The notes under the pieces are model-generated. The model saw only the letters and a list, made by a program, of their open reading frames with translations. It was not told the DNA's origin and did not search any database. DNA of 64,000 nt from Vitis vinifera (lineage: Eukaryota > Streptophyta > Magnoliopsida > Vitales > Vitaceae), in contig NC_081810.1 of assembly GCF_030704535.1 (NCBI RefSeq), forward strand, positions 8,938,501 to 9,002,500, read 5' to 3'. A program made the translations under genes and the position numbers. This document shows, piece after piece, positions 51,870 to 64,000 of the stretch. Within the stretch, counting starts at the first letter, position 1; the number at the start of each line of letters is the position of its first letter.

Positions 51870-54755
51870 GATTAATACCATGGGCCCCCAAAACCGCTGC
51901 CTTCTAGAATTTTCGGTTCTCTCTTTCTTTCCATATTCCATTTGGTAATTGCATTATTCCAATTGGCGTTTCTATCCATATCTCTTTGGTCATCCCTATC
52001 CTTCCTTTTCACTCTCTCTCTCCCCTTTTTCCCATTCATTATTCTTTCACCTGCCTCGCTGCTGTTAAAATGGTTTTTTCCCAATTGCTTCTCAAATGAT
52101 TTACTGACATGAAACCTCGTTTTTTTTTTTTTTGGAATTAAAAAGAAAAAAAATCAAAATAAATAAAGAATTAATTTAAAAATCCATTAGTCAAACAAAC
52201 TCACATTAAGATGCTCAATTCACCTTTGATTCACATCAATTGACTTGATCGTATTGTAAATTTATGAATCAACTTCCTACAATAAAATTGTAAATAATAA
52301 AATAATCAAATTTCAATAACACCAAGAATTTTCATGTGAGAAAACCCCATTAATCAAGATTCAAGAGCATCAGTACAAATGAAATGTACTTATTGAATTA
52401 GGAATAAAGACCCGTCATTCGTCCTTCCCTGCAATTATCCTCTTGATCATCACTCATCCTCAACTCATTTGAAGACTTCATGCTGAATTCCAATCCTTAT
52501 CCTTACATTGAAAATGATGAAGAAAATAAAAAGTTAAATTTGCATTAATAATAAATTCAAGATTTGAAAGGACACTCACTTTAATGCTCTTTAGCCTTCC
52601 ATGGAAGGACCATACATTTATGCTTAAAAAGGAAATTCAAATTTCAAAGTCGCCTTCCAAGAAGTATCTTCATTTGGCCTGGCGATTCTTCAAGACCTAT
52701 CAACCTACCACTAAGACAACCCTACTCTCGCCTGCTACACATTTTCTCATTGAAATGGATTCCTGCAATGGAAAATTTCCGTCCACAAGGAAATCATAAG
52801 AAACTGTCAGGATTCATCATAGACTAAGAAAGATCATTGGGTATTGAGCCCAAAGTCACAGAGAAATCCATTTCTTTCATTTTAATACTTGGGGATTGCT
52901 TGTTACATATCTTTTTCCCTTTATTATTAATGACTAGCTGGTGTTTCCTTGGGAGTGGATTTTGAGAGGATTAAAAATATTTTCTAATGGTTGGAAGTGC
53001 TTCTTCTTTATAAGAATCACACCTATTCACAAATTTTTTTCAAATCATTTCGGGAAAAGTTTGAAGAATCACCCGATAAGTAATCAAGTTAAATATTAAA
53101 AATAGTTTAATCAAAATCATTTCTAAAATGTTCCATTTGGTCGACTTCGTACAATAAGATAGGGTATAGTCTATCTATCCTTAAATATACATAAAAAATG
53201 TATATAACAATATATGATTTTTAATAAAATATGATATCTTTAATACTATATCTACATGATATTATTATATTAAACGAGATATATTATACCATGTTTATAT
53301 TTAATTTATGAAATAAATAAAAAATATCATGAGATGTATATTTTTTTTCAATATTTAAAATAAAAATCATATTACATTCTAATATTTTTTATTTAAAAAA
53401 ATATAAATTTTCTTACATTTTAACAGCATGCTTAAAATATTTAAACTTTATAAATAGATTTTTTTTTTACATTATATTATTCAATATATAAAAATAATAT
53501 AAAAATATTAAATAATACATATATTAAATTTATTTTATGATATTTTATACATATTTTTAGTTTTTTTTATCACAAATTTAATTTTGTAATAAAAAATTTT
53601 TATTTTGTGACATAAGTAATATAAAAAATAAAAAATTGATGAAAAAATAAATTTATAATACTTGGATATACATATCCTACATCTTGACATAGAATTAATA
53701 TATCTCATATAAAAAAGATAAAAAAATGAAATGAATAATTTATCATACCACTTTATCATATTCCATATTTGATTGAACATAGAATAAATCACTACCTAAC
53801 AAACATAAAATAGGATACAATATCTGTTTTCTTATCTTATTTCCGGTGAATCAAATATATACAAAGTCATTTTACAATTCGGAGTGACAATGAATTAAAA
53901 GTAAAGGTGGTATGGGAGATGGGAGAATTTACCCGAATTTGAAGAATCTAACTTTGCACAAGGGCTCCACTCCTTGAGCAATCACATGCTGTTTCGCCTT
54001 CTTGCACACAACTACAACAGGCAAGCTCTTGGGCAGATTGGCCCCACCTCCTGCTCTTTGAAATTTGATTCCAACACTCCCGCCTTCTCTTTCTTGACTA
54101 CTGCTTTTGTGATCCTTGCCTCCACCAAACACCAGCAATCATGGAGTAATGCAAGATGTCACACATGATATGGTATGAAACTGAAACTTAACTCTTTTTA
54201 TTTTTGTTGAAAACATCTAGAAGCAAATCCACCCCTGCATCTATTAGTGGTGTGGGCGCTCCACAGGAGACCCCTTAACATAGGGAAAGGGAACCCCTCT
54301 CCTAACCAGATGTTTTAAACCTGGGAAAGGTCTACATATCAAGAGAAAAAATCCAAAAGATATGGAAGGCAAGTTTCTAATAATGCAGTTGAAAATTCTG
54401 TCAGTCATACCTTACAGATGAGAAAACAATCCTCTTCCTCTTTCCAACAGAAGTTCTTGATGGGAAAACATCAATAAATTCATAATGGTTTTGAGAATAA
54501 TTATTACAACAAATCAAGAAAAAGAAAAACCCACCAAATAACAGGAAAAAAATTCTAGAATTAATCCTAAGAAAATGCACAACTAGGACAGATTCACACT
54601 CTTAGAAGCCATACATGCAGATAAGGTTTTTTCAGCACTTGGGAAAAACCTTATTAGGCATGTATACAGAAATGTTCAATCTTGCCTCCTGAATTGGATG
54701 AATTTTTCTTGATAACTGGAAACTTGGAAATCGAACAGCAACGAGTTTTAGGCAA
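51870..54755. other. Intergenic spacer
   Basis: No gene is supported. The part at about 53150-53860 is extremely AT-rich with 'atatgat' and 'tatcatat'-like words and may be a decayed MITE, but I could not define ends. The part next to 54755 should hold the 3' UTR of the receptor gene. Confidence 0.45.
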
Positions 54756-57700
54756 TCATGGGGTTTGCACATTTGAGTCCTTGGACTTGTTCTCTTCAGA
54801 AGATGGCCGGTTCTCTGAGTCAGATTGCCGGATCTCTTCGATCATTCTAACAACTTCATCCATGCTAGGTCGCATATCAGGCACCTTTGCCACACAGGCC
54901 ATGGCAAGTTGCAGCATCTGCACCATCTCTTCTTCTATGTTTTGATACCTCATTAGCTCAATGTCAAAAACCTCAGCTGTCCATTCCTCCCGGACAACAG
55001 ACTGGACCCACCTTGGGAGATCAACCATGTCATCTCGCCCTGGAGATTGGAGTGGAGCTTTGCCAGTCAGCATCTCAAGTAGGAGGACACCAAAGCTGTA
55101 AACATCGGATTTATGAGTGTGCTTTCGGCTTTCAATCACCTCAGGAGCACGGTAGCCTGCATTTCGAGAAGAGGTGGCGGGGAAGTTCATGAGAGGAGTT
55201 AGGCCAAAATCAGAGATGCACCCCTCAAAGTCTTGGTTCAGAAGAACGTTTGAGGACTTGATATTTCCATGAGTGAACTTTCCACCACCTACAGAGTGAA
55301 TGTGGGTGATTCCCCTTGCAATTCCAAGAGAGATCTTCACTCTTGCATTCCAGTCCAGTGGAGATCGTCCAGTAGGCCTGTTTCCTGCATGCAAGGGATA
55401 AAGAGAATAATCAATCTAATTGTTCACCAAGAGAAGTTCCACCTTAGATAGCCGGATGGATTGCACAAATGGAGTTATCATGATTCATGCAGATGGATAC
55501 ATGGGCAAAGGCCTATCTCATGTGTAGCGAATCCCTTCTCTAAAAATCAAATGCATGGTCTTGGATTTTCATAATTCCTGGATACCGAATGAAATTTATG
55601 GTGCCCTTCCCCAGAAAGAGAAGGAAAGATCAACTCATTGATCCACAGCCCACAAAATGAAGCTACTCTATCATCAACTTTAGTATGAGTTCACATATCC
55701 TGCTTCGAGAAATTGCTAGTTAATAATGTTAAGTAGCTATATGGTACTTGTACTTTTAACATGACCTTCAAGACCAAAGTGTAGTATCCTGGAGATAGCT
55801 AAAGAATGTCAGATCTGAGCTCTAGATATGGATGAATTTAACTTTGAACTTGGGCAGTGCAACTCAATATACTTGGATTTAGACATTAAGGTCTAAAGAT
55901 GAAATATAAGTAGAAAACAGATCCAGTTCCATGGGATTCCAAGAAAGTGTTTCTTTTCCTGACTCAGTTGATCAATTGTTGCAAACTAGGGAGGAGGGAG
56001 TTCTGATATCAGTGGAATCAATTGCCCCTAAGGTTTCACTAATCTATGAGAATAACAAATGCTAAGAACCTTGCAATCGCTTTTGTATGCAATATGAAGT
56101 ATTTTTAGTGATTTAATACTCACACATCTGACACAGATCTCATCATGGACCATCAGTCCATTAAAATTTTAATGGATATTTTCTTTCTTTCCTTTATTGT
56201 TTCTTTTCCGGTGACATGGTACAAAGAGATACCGAGGCCTACCAGAGTGTCATTGTTTGCAATCCTATAAGGTGCATGGAGATGAATACACAGTCACTAA
56301 AATGGGGTTTCCTAATGGATTAAGATAGAGAACTAAAAGTGGAAAATCTGCCACCTAAGAGCATGCTAATGCTTGTGAAAAATGGCATGGAAACATTGTA
56401 ATTTTTGCTCTGAAAAAAATATAATGACACTAAGTTTGATATACTTTGGGTAGGAGTATTTCTTGTGCTGTATCTTGCTGGAAGATATTAATTAATATTG
56501 GTCTTTTTGTTGGAATTTTCATATTGCCTTAATATAATTCATACCAACCATGATTTTTTTTTTCAGGATAAACACATCGTCCCAGCGCAGGTGAGTTAAA
56601 GAGACAGAAGAATTACATTAAATATGTAGTAATTATGATAATGTATTCTCACATTTGAAGACCTTGGCAAAGCCGCAAAGGGTTCTCAGTTTCATGGGTG
56701 ATCACACTCCCAGCCCTGAGTCCTTAGTGGTCCACAGGTTGTGCATGTAAATGTTTACCAACACATTGTCTACTTGAGAATTGAGAAGTATTACAGCTAT
56801 CAGTTACCATGATGATCATTCAGAGTTCCTTTTGATGCTTGACTGATTATGCTAGAAGGTAAAGGGAAGTAGAAAATGCATACCATGCAACAGTGCCGAT
56901 AAGCTGCCACCTGAGACATAGTCATAAACCAGGAGCTTCTCATCCTTGGAGTAATAATAAGCACGGAGTGGCACAACATTTGGGTGCTGCCCTACCCTTC
57001 CCACAATATCCATCTGCTGTTCAAAATCCCTCTTTCCCACCACAACTTCCTTCAATCTTTTCACTACTACTGTAGTTGATTCCTCCAAGACAGCCTTATA
57101 TGCTGTCCCATAACTTCCTTTCCCCAGCACTTCAGCTGAAGCCCTTAATAAATCCTCAAGATCAAAATTATAAGAACAGCCTTCAAAGAAGACCAGCTTG
57201 TTTTTGTCCGGCTCTTGCACTCCACTCCCAAACTCCTCCTTGGGTTTCTCACTCCTGCCACCACCAGAAGCCTTCCCTTTCGCCACACCACTGCCCTCAC
57301 TATCTTTTTTCCTCAAACAGCACAGGAAGATCATCAGAACTACAAGAAACAGCACCACAGCCCCTCCAACAGCAATGGCAATGATAATCCCCATACTGAG
57401 TTTCTTTTTGGAGCCTTGTTTTTCAGAGGCCATTGGTGGGGATGGGAAGCTAGGAGCAGGAGAAGGTGAAAGGGGGGTGAGGGAGCAATTATTCAGAGGA
57501 GGTCCACATAATAGAGAGTTTCCTACAAATGAAGAATTGGGGAATCTTTGAAGGGAAGATGGGATAGAACCATTAAGATTATTGTAGCTTAAGTTCAAAT
57601 GCTTGAGTTTTGAGGGGTTGACATCAGGTATGGCTCCAGAAAGGCTGTTGTTCTGGAGGTTCAATCCAGTGAGTTGCGTCAAATTCCAAATTGTTAGTGG

Positions 57701-58168
57701 AATGTTGCCAGTGAAGGAATTAAATGAGAGATCCAGTACAGTGAGTTGGGGAGAAAATGAGGCAGGAATATCACCTGAGAAGTTATTATGTTGAAGGAAG
57801 AGATACTGGAGGGAAGGAAGGGAGGGGATGTCAGAGGGAAGCTTCCCAGTGAGGAGATTGGATCGAAGGCTGAGAATCTCGAGGGCATCTAGCTTCCCAA
57901 GAGTGGTAGCTGGGATGGATCCAGTAAGTCCGATGCCAGGGAGCCGGAGGGCACGCACACGGCTGCCATCACCAGTGCAATTGATGCCCACCCATGAGGT
58001 ACATACTGGGGTAGAAGAATTCCAGTTGAGTTTTCTGCGATGGGGAACAGCATCAGCAAAGTCAAGAAGGGCTTGCTTGTCAGCATCCAGATCAGCAATT
58101 GCCAGAGGAAGAAGAATGGCTATCACAAAAAGGAAAAGCAGAACCAAAGAAGTGGAAAAGAGCTTCAT
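54756..58168 (-). CDS. LRR receptor-like pseudokinase, At5g58300 type (two exons)
   Basis: This encodes a 637-aa plasma-membrane receptor-like protein. The exons are 56884-58168 and 54756-55384, joined over a 1,499-nt GT-AG intron inside the kinase domain. Domains in order: signal peptide 1-25 ([19 protein letters not shown]), LRR N-cap 26-65, about five leucine-rich repeats (70-210), a Pro/Ser stretch, a transmembrane helix at about 258-284 and a kinase-like domain from about 346 ([15 protein letters not shown]). Lys370 and DFG (487-489) are kept, but the catalytic HRD is HGN (467-469), so phosphotransfer is probably lost, as in the 'probable inactive receptor kinase' family. The start at 58168 is chosen because it begins with the signal peptide. 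An upstream in-frame ATG at 58291 would add 41 residues that spoil it. Confidence 0.93.
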
Positions 58169-61100
58169 GGGAAGTTGTCTGGCACAGGGTATATGAGAGT
58201 GACCGTAGTAGTAAAATTGTACCATCTTTAGCCCTTTCTGTTCTCCTGGTTCAATATAAAAACCGGAGAACATTAACGGAGCAAATACCAAAACAAATTA
58301 ATGAACATCAACCATAACAAAAAAGGGGAAATAAGGGTAATCTGTTCCCTCACAAACATGAATTGCAGCAAGTTCCTAGCATTATGGTTCATAATATAAA
58401 AATAAATAAATAAATAAATAAGAAAACAGAATATGAAAAGAGATTGACCAAAAAGGAGGAATCTCTTGGATTAAAGGTATTTCAACCATACATGCAACTT
58501 TCATTACCAGAAGACAAAGTGTAGAATGTCAAAACAAAGTGCCAAAGATCCACACAGAGTCTGAAACAAATATTAGTTGAATCATTTGGGCTATGAAAAT
58601 TCAAAAGAAAGAAGCCCTGAACATGAACATTCATGTCAAATACATAATGCAAATCAGTACAGCAAAGTTAGAAACTTTTTTCTTCATTTTTCTAGACTTT
58701 CTCATAAGAAAATAGAGGGCAATTTTAACCCTCTTTCCCTAGTATGCAGTACTAAAAAGAAGTTTAAAGCACAATCATCAAAAGCAACCAAGACTTGCTA
58801 GTAGGAATAAAGCAAAGGCCCAACACTTCCATTTTATTTTATGTTCTTTCTTTTTTGTCTTTTCCATTAAACAACACTGAAGAAAACAATTTTGGTGGAA
58901 TAATTTGGCAAAGACAGAGACCCACAATAGAAATTCAGTAGTTAATGGTTGTGAGGTCATAATGAACTAATTTCTCACTTGAAACCAACAGAATAGTACA
59001 AAATAATTGAAGCTTAAGCCCCAATGACCTAAAAGAAAAACCCAGTATTACAGATGTACAGGGTTGTTGATCTGCCATCAATTTGTGTGGTAGCACCACA
59101 ATTGTAGAGCTATTTCCTGACTGTATTAAAACTCAGAAAATACCCACATCCAACCTACAATGAGGGGGACTCAGATCTGCTACACCACCCCCAAAAAAAT
59201 TGAAAAAAGGAAAAAAATAAAATGAGTTTGAAGGCAAACCTGGAAACATCTCCACCAGCTCCTTTCATCTGATCAGGAAAATGGGTGTAGAGTGGCCATG
59301 AAACCTAAACCCACTTGAGACAGCTAAAACCAGAGCTGAACCACATCAACTCACTTGCATTGGAGCCGCAGTGAGCGGAAGAAATTCCCCTGAAACTCTT
59401 GCATTTTTCTTTAGATCTTGAAACATCCACTATCATACAAAACCCATTTAAGAAATATTCTTCTTGTCACAAAAAGGGGAAGAAAAAGGGAAGAGATATA
59501 GAGGAGAAGAAGAGGAAGGAGTGGTTTGTCAACTGGGAGAGTGAGAGAGAGCAACAAACAAACACCATCATCCTTTAGGCAGCTGAGTTGTAACTTGTAC
59601 CTAACCACAAAATCATTTTTGTTGTGGTTAAGTGGTTTCCATCTCAATTTTATTTTACTTTTCCACCAATTCATCCTTTTCCTTGTGTCTTCAATTTACA
59701 TTGTGGGGGAGAATTCCCATAATTTTCAATTTGCTTACCTGTCTTTTCTTTTCTTTTTCTCTTTCTTTTCCCTTTTTTTTCTTTTACCATGATTTTCTAA
59801 CCCAAATTTGACTTCTCCCCTACGCCCTACACTTTCAAGCTCAACTCAAGAGTGTGTCAACTGGCTTTCTTAATGGGGATTTGAAATTTTAAGTGTTGAT
59901 CCATTTGATTTTGGTAACCCATAAATTACCAAAACCTTTGTTACCATGTAAAGGTTGATCAATATAAATTGTTGACCTGTGAGACAGGATGTTCAGGTTA
60001 TGGTTTATCCACCGCTACGTAACATCTTGGACTTTTCAATTGGTTACATTCAAATCAATGTATATGATTTATAATATAACATTTTTAAGTCTTTAGGTCA
60101 ATAGATAGATTATTAGTTGAGTTTTGATTCAAATGGGCATTTTCGACCATTAAAATATACATTTATGACTATTTTTTCGACAAATATTTAAAACTCTTTT
60201 TTTTGTCTGACACCTTATCCTTTGATTTTAGATATTGTATTAAAAAATAAAAAGAAGATTTCTATTCAAATGTCAATTTTACCTAAGTATTTATGAAAAT
60301 CTCTTTTTAGCTTTCCTTGAAGCCTTGGACTTTAGAACTTGGGCAATTGGGCATGTAAAATTTTTCATGGGTTTATCAAATGAAATCAAATGAAGAAAAA
60401 GAGATGGATGTTAGGGTTTTAGGGTTTTAGGGTTTTAGGGTTTTAGTGAGTTGTCCCTATTGCAAAGTAAACATGTGTAGTTTGGTCAACTGAGTTCTTG
60501 GGCTTGGCCCATTTGATGATGATGATGACACATGGGTGAGTATTTACTCTATGGGACGGTGACCCAAAAAGTTTGGTTGGCATTCACTACAAATATATGT
60601 TCTTTTGCTTTCCCTTTCATTGCAGTGGCTGGTGAAAGAGGGTTATCCATTTTATTTTAGAATATTTGCACCATACATCTTCATCAATATATTCGTTCTT
60701 TGATGAGCAAGAGAAGATGCCAAAAAAAAAAAAAAAAAAAAAAAAAAGGAAATCCATTCATTTAATGATATTCTTGAACTACAAATTTGAGTGTCTTCAA
60801 ACCCCTCTTATTCAATATGATGATAAGTTTGGGGAATGAATCATTCAACTAGCGGCTTCTAAAATAAATCAACACAATATAATATCAAATATTATAAATA
60901 ATAAAAAATTATTTATTCTTATTGAACATCAATTGATTTTTATATTAATTAGTCAAGTTTAAGTCACGAGAATATCATATTTGGTTGGATGCCTAAAAGA
61001 TGAGGATATGATGTTGCACATTACATTAGGTTTACTCGTTATCATTAAATATCTATTAATTGTCAGATAAAATGGTCAAAATCAACCTAATCCAAGACCA

Positions 61101-63685
61101 ACCATCCTTGCCCTTTTTATTTGTCTAACTACTCCCACTAGGGCCATAATCCTTGTCTAAGTGCCATGTAATAATTCATAATGAGGGAAATGGCACAACT
61201 TAAGCCAAAACTACATAAATGACAAGATACTCTATGACTCATAAACCATATCAATAAAGAACCCAAAAGCTACATTCAATTCATAGTGGCTTTTATATTA
61301 CAAAAGGAGCCCATTGCTTTAATGTTCTATGAAGATGACTCTGGAGCTACAATACTCTCCTACACAAGACAAGCATGTAAACACATCAATTGGCTTTCAT
61401 TAGATTTGTGGGACTAAGCATTTACTACAAAATGATGATCATAAATAGCTTGATCACAAAGTCATTTTGATTGGTTTGACCAATCATCTTGTTCCAAGTT
61501 GCATCATCATATGATTAGATTGATCCTTATAGCCCATCTTCCATGGCCATCCTCAAATACAAGAAGGGCTTTCCAAGAAATATGTTACATTGGTATGGAG
61601 TTCCTTCATGTTAGTTGAGGTGTACCAAAGCAGAAAGTGATTAGAACATGGGAGTTTTTTTCATTTATGTCAATTGAGTATTTGTTCATCTCTTTATTAA
61701 TCAGATCAAACATGAAAGCAAAGAATCTACCAGCTTGGCAATAGGGGAATATTCATTACAATCAGAAACTGATAAACAAGCAATCTTTTAAAAATGGAAG
61801 ATGCTTGTAAGTGAGGATTCCTAGGAGTGGACCAAGAAGCCATGAACTGATCTTAGAACTCAATTATTGTACAACTTGTAAGCATCTTTTGAGTTTTACT
61901 ACAAGTTTAGGAATGGAATTAGGAAGGGTGTGTGTTTGCTGGACTTGATTTGGAAAGGGATTTGCTGGACTGGGTAGGGAGGTTGTTGGACCATGCATGA
62001 CAGAGCATGCAGAGTTGTTGAATTTATCACATGGACCGTCCATGCACGCAAAGCTTGTGAAGGCATAGCACAATGGCCATGACTGGAGGTGGTCCTACTT
62101 GTGGTCCAAAAATTCTAGGTGGGATATGCCTTTTCAATGCAAAAGTTTTAACCAGAGTTTGCCACAACTATTTATATCTACATTTATTTGCTTTTGAATG
62201 TTTTTGTATTATATGATGTTGTTATGTGATGATGGTGAATTTGAATTTTGGGTGTATACAAAAAAAAAAAAAAAAAAAAAAAAAAGGGAAAAGAATAACT
62301 CATCAATACTTGTTTCAGACTTTATGGTCAATAAATGTTGTGGAAAAGTTGATGAATAATAATAATAATAATAAAAGCAAGTAAAAAAGGGCACATGGGT
62401 AGGGCCCTCATTTGAGCACAGCAAATTTGTACTTCATGAGGTCAAGTGCATGATTCCACATGGTTGGTAGTGTAGGACCTTTGTTTTTATTATCATGGGA
62501 ATTTTTAAACTAAAATTCTGAGAAGTGAAGGGGAATATTTGGAAACTACTTGTAAAAACATTTTTGCCCATTTTAAACTAAACTAGTCTTTTTTTTTTTT
62601 TTTCTAATTTCATTCTAAAAATAAAATAACTTTTTTGAACAAATTTAAAGTATCTTAAAGTGTTTTTTCTTTTCTTTTGTAAAGTATTCTAAAACATGAT
62701 TGCAAATAAGAAGAATCCATGGAAACCTAACAGAGCTCATCATCACAAAGATAATTCATAAAAATCATTATTCACATTTGAATTATGAAATAAAGTTGTG
62801 CGTCTACCATTTAAAAATAATCTTTTAAAACTGTTCATAAAAATATTACCAAACAGAGCCCAATGTGTCTCATCGCCTATCGCTATGGGCTATGAGTGTG
62901 AACATCAGCAGAGGTGCAGGTGGACGGTGGCAGCATGGGGAAAAGGAATTAGTGAGAGAAAAAACAAAAGAAAAACTGAAACCGAGACGGCTGAAAAGAG
63001 GGGAATGAATGAGAAAGGAGAGCTACCGAGGAAGGGGACATCCACTTCTAAATCAGTCATCATTCAGTATCAACTTCAGACCCTTTTGACTAATCCCTTC
63101 TTCTTGTTTGTTTTCGAGTGTCTTAAGAATCTTCTAACCCTTTATTAAATCTCATCCCCATTCTTCCTTTCTACAGAACACCTTACATAACAGAGACGAT
63201 GATTTTGTCCAAACAAACCAAGAACAGGACATTATTCTAACTCCCCACACCCTCTCTCCCTCTCAAGGAATTCATTCATCCCCAATCCACAGATAAATGG
63301 AGTGCTCACACACAGACTCTGGGAAGGCATCATCTATCTCTATATGAAGATTTGATCAGTTGAATGATGAAACCTGGGAAAGCAGCTGCCAGTGACTAAA
63401 TTTTCGAAATGACAGCCGGAGCTACATCCGTGAGAGAGAGCAATAAACACAGTCCTATCACAGAATATCATCTCCCTTAAAAACATTCCCTCAATGCTGT
63501 CTACACCGTGAAAAATCATAAAGCAGATTTATGATGAGATGGTAATAACTGTTTTAAGAGGTCCAGCAGAGTGTAATATCAGTTGCTATGGCATGAATGA
63601 TAACAAATAAGGTTAAATGTAACAACAAAACACTATCAGAATCACAGGCAATAAAATATTCAAACTTCCTCCCAACGCTTATTCA
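58169..63685. other. Intergenic region holding the receptor gene promoter and the RPT3 3' flank
   Basis: No protein gene is supported. Open frames at 58577-58801, 59411-59792, 61864-62073 and 62798-63148 have no recognisable family. Long A-runs occur at about 60721-60747 and 62260-62285, an (AATA)n run at about 58397-58422, and an (AAT)n run near 62357-62374. Leader exons of the receptor gene may lie between 58.2 and 59.5 kb but were not resolved. Confidence 0.5.
60411..60446 (+). repeat. Short (TTTTAGGG)n telomere-like array
   Basis: Four consecutive units with 8-bp period read TTAGGGTTTTAGGG and so on, ending TTTTAGTGAG. The plant telomere unit is TTTAGGG, so this is one base longer. It is isolated and far from any recognised promoter. 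Confidence 0.9.
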
Positions 63686-63820
63686 TCATTTGTAAAACTC
63701 GAAGTCAGTGTCGGGCTTCTTCACATTGGTTCGATAACCCTTCTCAAAGTCCTTGGGGAGAATTACATATCGGTTCTTGCGAACAGCATGCATCCCAGCT
63801 TCTTGACAAATAGCAGCAAT
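63686..63820 (-). CDS. RPT3: 26S proteasome regulatory ATPase RPT3, terminal exon (partial)
   Basis: Only the last exon of a minus-strand gene is in the window: 44 codons plus TGA, entered in phase 0 after the acceptor TATGCAG. The protein reads [20 protein letters not shown] then [13 protein letters not shown] and ends DTDFEFYK. This is the C-terminal helical part of the AAA ATPase RPT3 (S6B/TBP7), one of six base ATPases that unfold substrates for the proteasome. The last three residues, FYK, form the HbYX motif that docks into the 20S alpha ring and opens its gate. Upstream exons lie beyond position 64000. The sequence from 63821 to 64000 looks like intron. Confidence 0.95.
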   Translation of the reverse strand: MAAICQEAGMHAVRKNRYVILPKDFEKGYRTNVKKPDTDFEFYK

Positions 63821-64000
63821 CTGCATACGTACAGATTGTGTTAAAAACACTCACATGAGAAATTCGTTTATTTGAAATAATGAAAAACCTTGGGAACCTA
63901 TCAGAGTTTCTCCGCTGGTTTTCACAATAACAGAAAAGGTATTGCACTGGAGCCCAACATGATAATATTTGATGGAAGAGCAAAGAAATATAGTGGTGTG

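Noticed and set aside
53150-53860. AT-rich block with palindromic words as a MITE
   Set aside because: I could not find matching terminal inverted repeats or a target-site duplication.
56893-58317. Several plus-strand open frames of 60-122 codons
   Set aside because: They are antisense shadows of the LRR receptor exon, without recognisable domains.

Overview
This window looks like nuclear DNA of a woody eudicot. The repeat families and protein sequences resemble grapevine (Vitis) as I remember it, but that is inference; no search was run. Evidence for a plant nuclear genome: AT-rich spacers, GT-AG introns, a nuclear tRNA-Glu, plant-specific families (CRF-type AP2/ERF, LRR-RLK of the At5g58300 type), LTR retrotransposons, MULE and hAT DNA transposons.

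Intact host genes lie at the two ends and all of the protein genes are on the minus strand. A tRNA-Glu(CTC) is at 3228-3299. A nine-exon eIF2 beta gene spans 9167 to 4094 and encodes 269 aa, with a telo-box/site II type promoter behind it. An intronless CRF-type ERF gene (285 aa) spans 43836-42979. A four-exon class I ubiquitin-conjugating E2 gene (148 aa, Cys85) spans 51734-49733. A two-exon LRR receptor pseudokinase gene (637 aa) spans 58168-54756. The terminal exon of an RPT3 proteasome ATPase gene is at 63820-63686, with the rest of that gene beyond the right edge.

The middle (about 11.3-38.8 kb) is a nest of transposable elements that can be delimited exactly by target-site duplications (TSDs). 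(1) A 2.25-kb solo-LTR-like element at 11374-13620 (TSD AAGAC) sits inside an ectopic copy of the 3' end of the eIF2 beta gene. (2) A 9.2-kb LTR-type element on the plus strand at 14168-23378 (TSD ATTAT) carries a minisatellite, a 1.76-kb internal tandem duplication and a mosaic of at least nine decayed fragments of unrelated host genes: UBP5-like, RHM, a receptor kinase, MSP1/ATAD1 AAA ATPase, ERD2, PDH E1 beta, RPL23a, POB1/LRB and RPS3. (3) A 14.4-kb element of the same LTR family lies on the minus strand at 24410-38764 (TSD ATAAT). It contains a decayed MULE with MuDR transposase and an Ulp1-like protease region, a beta-hexosaminidase exon with intact splice sites, and an 837-bp hAT element at 37827-38663 (TSD GTAACAAC).

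The most notable item is the nine-gene mosaic in element 2. All its pieces are sense to the element and appear intron-free, which suggests RNA-level capture. The hexosaminidase exon keeps its splice sites, which suggests a different, DNA-level route. Smaller local duplications affect eIF2 beta intron 8, UBC intron 1 and the UBC terminal exon. The remaining spacers hold nothing I can assign.
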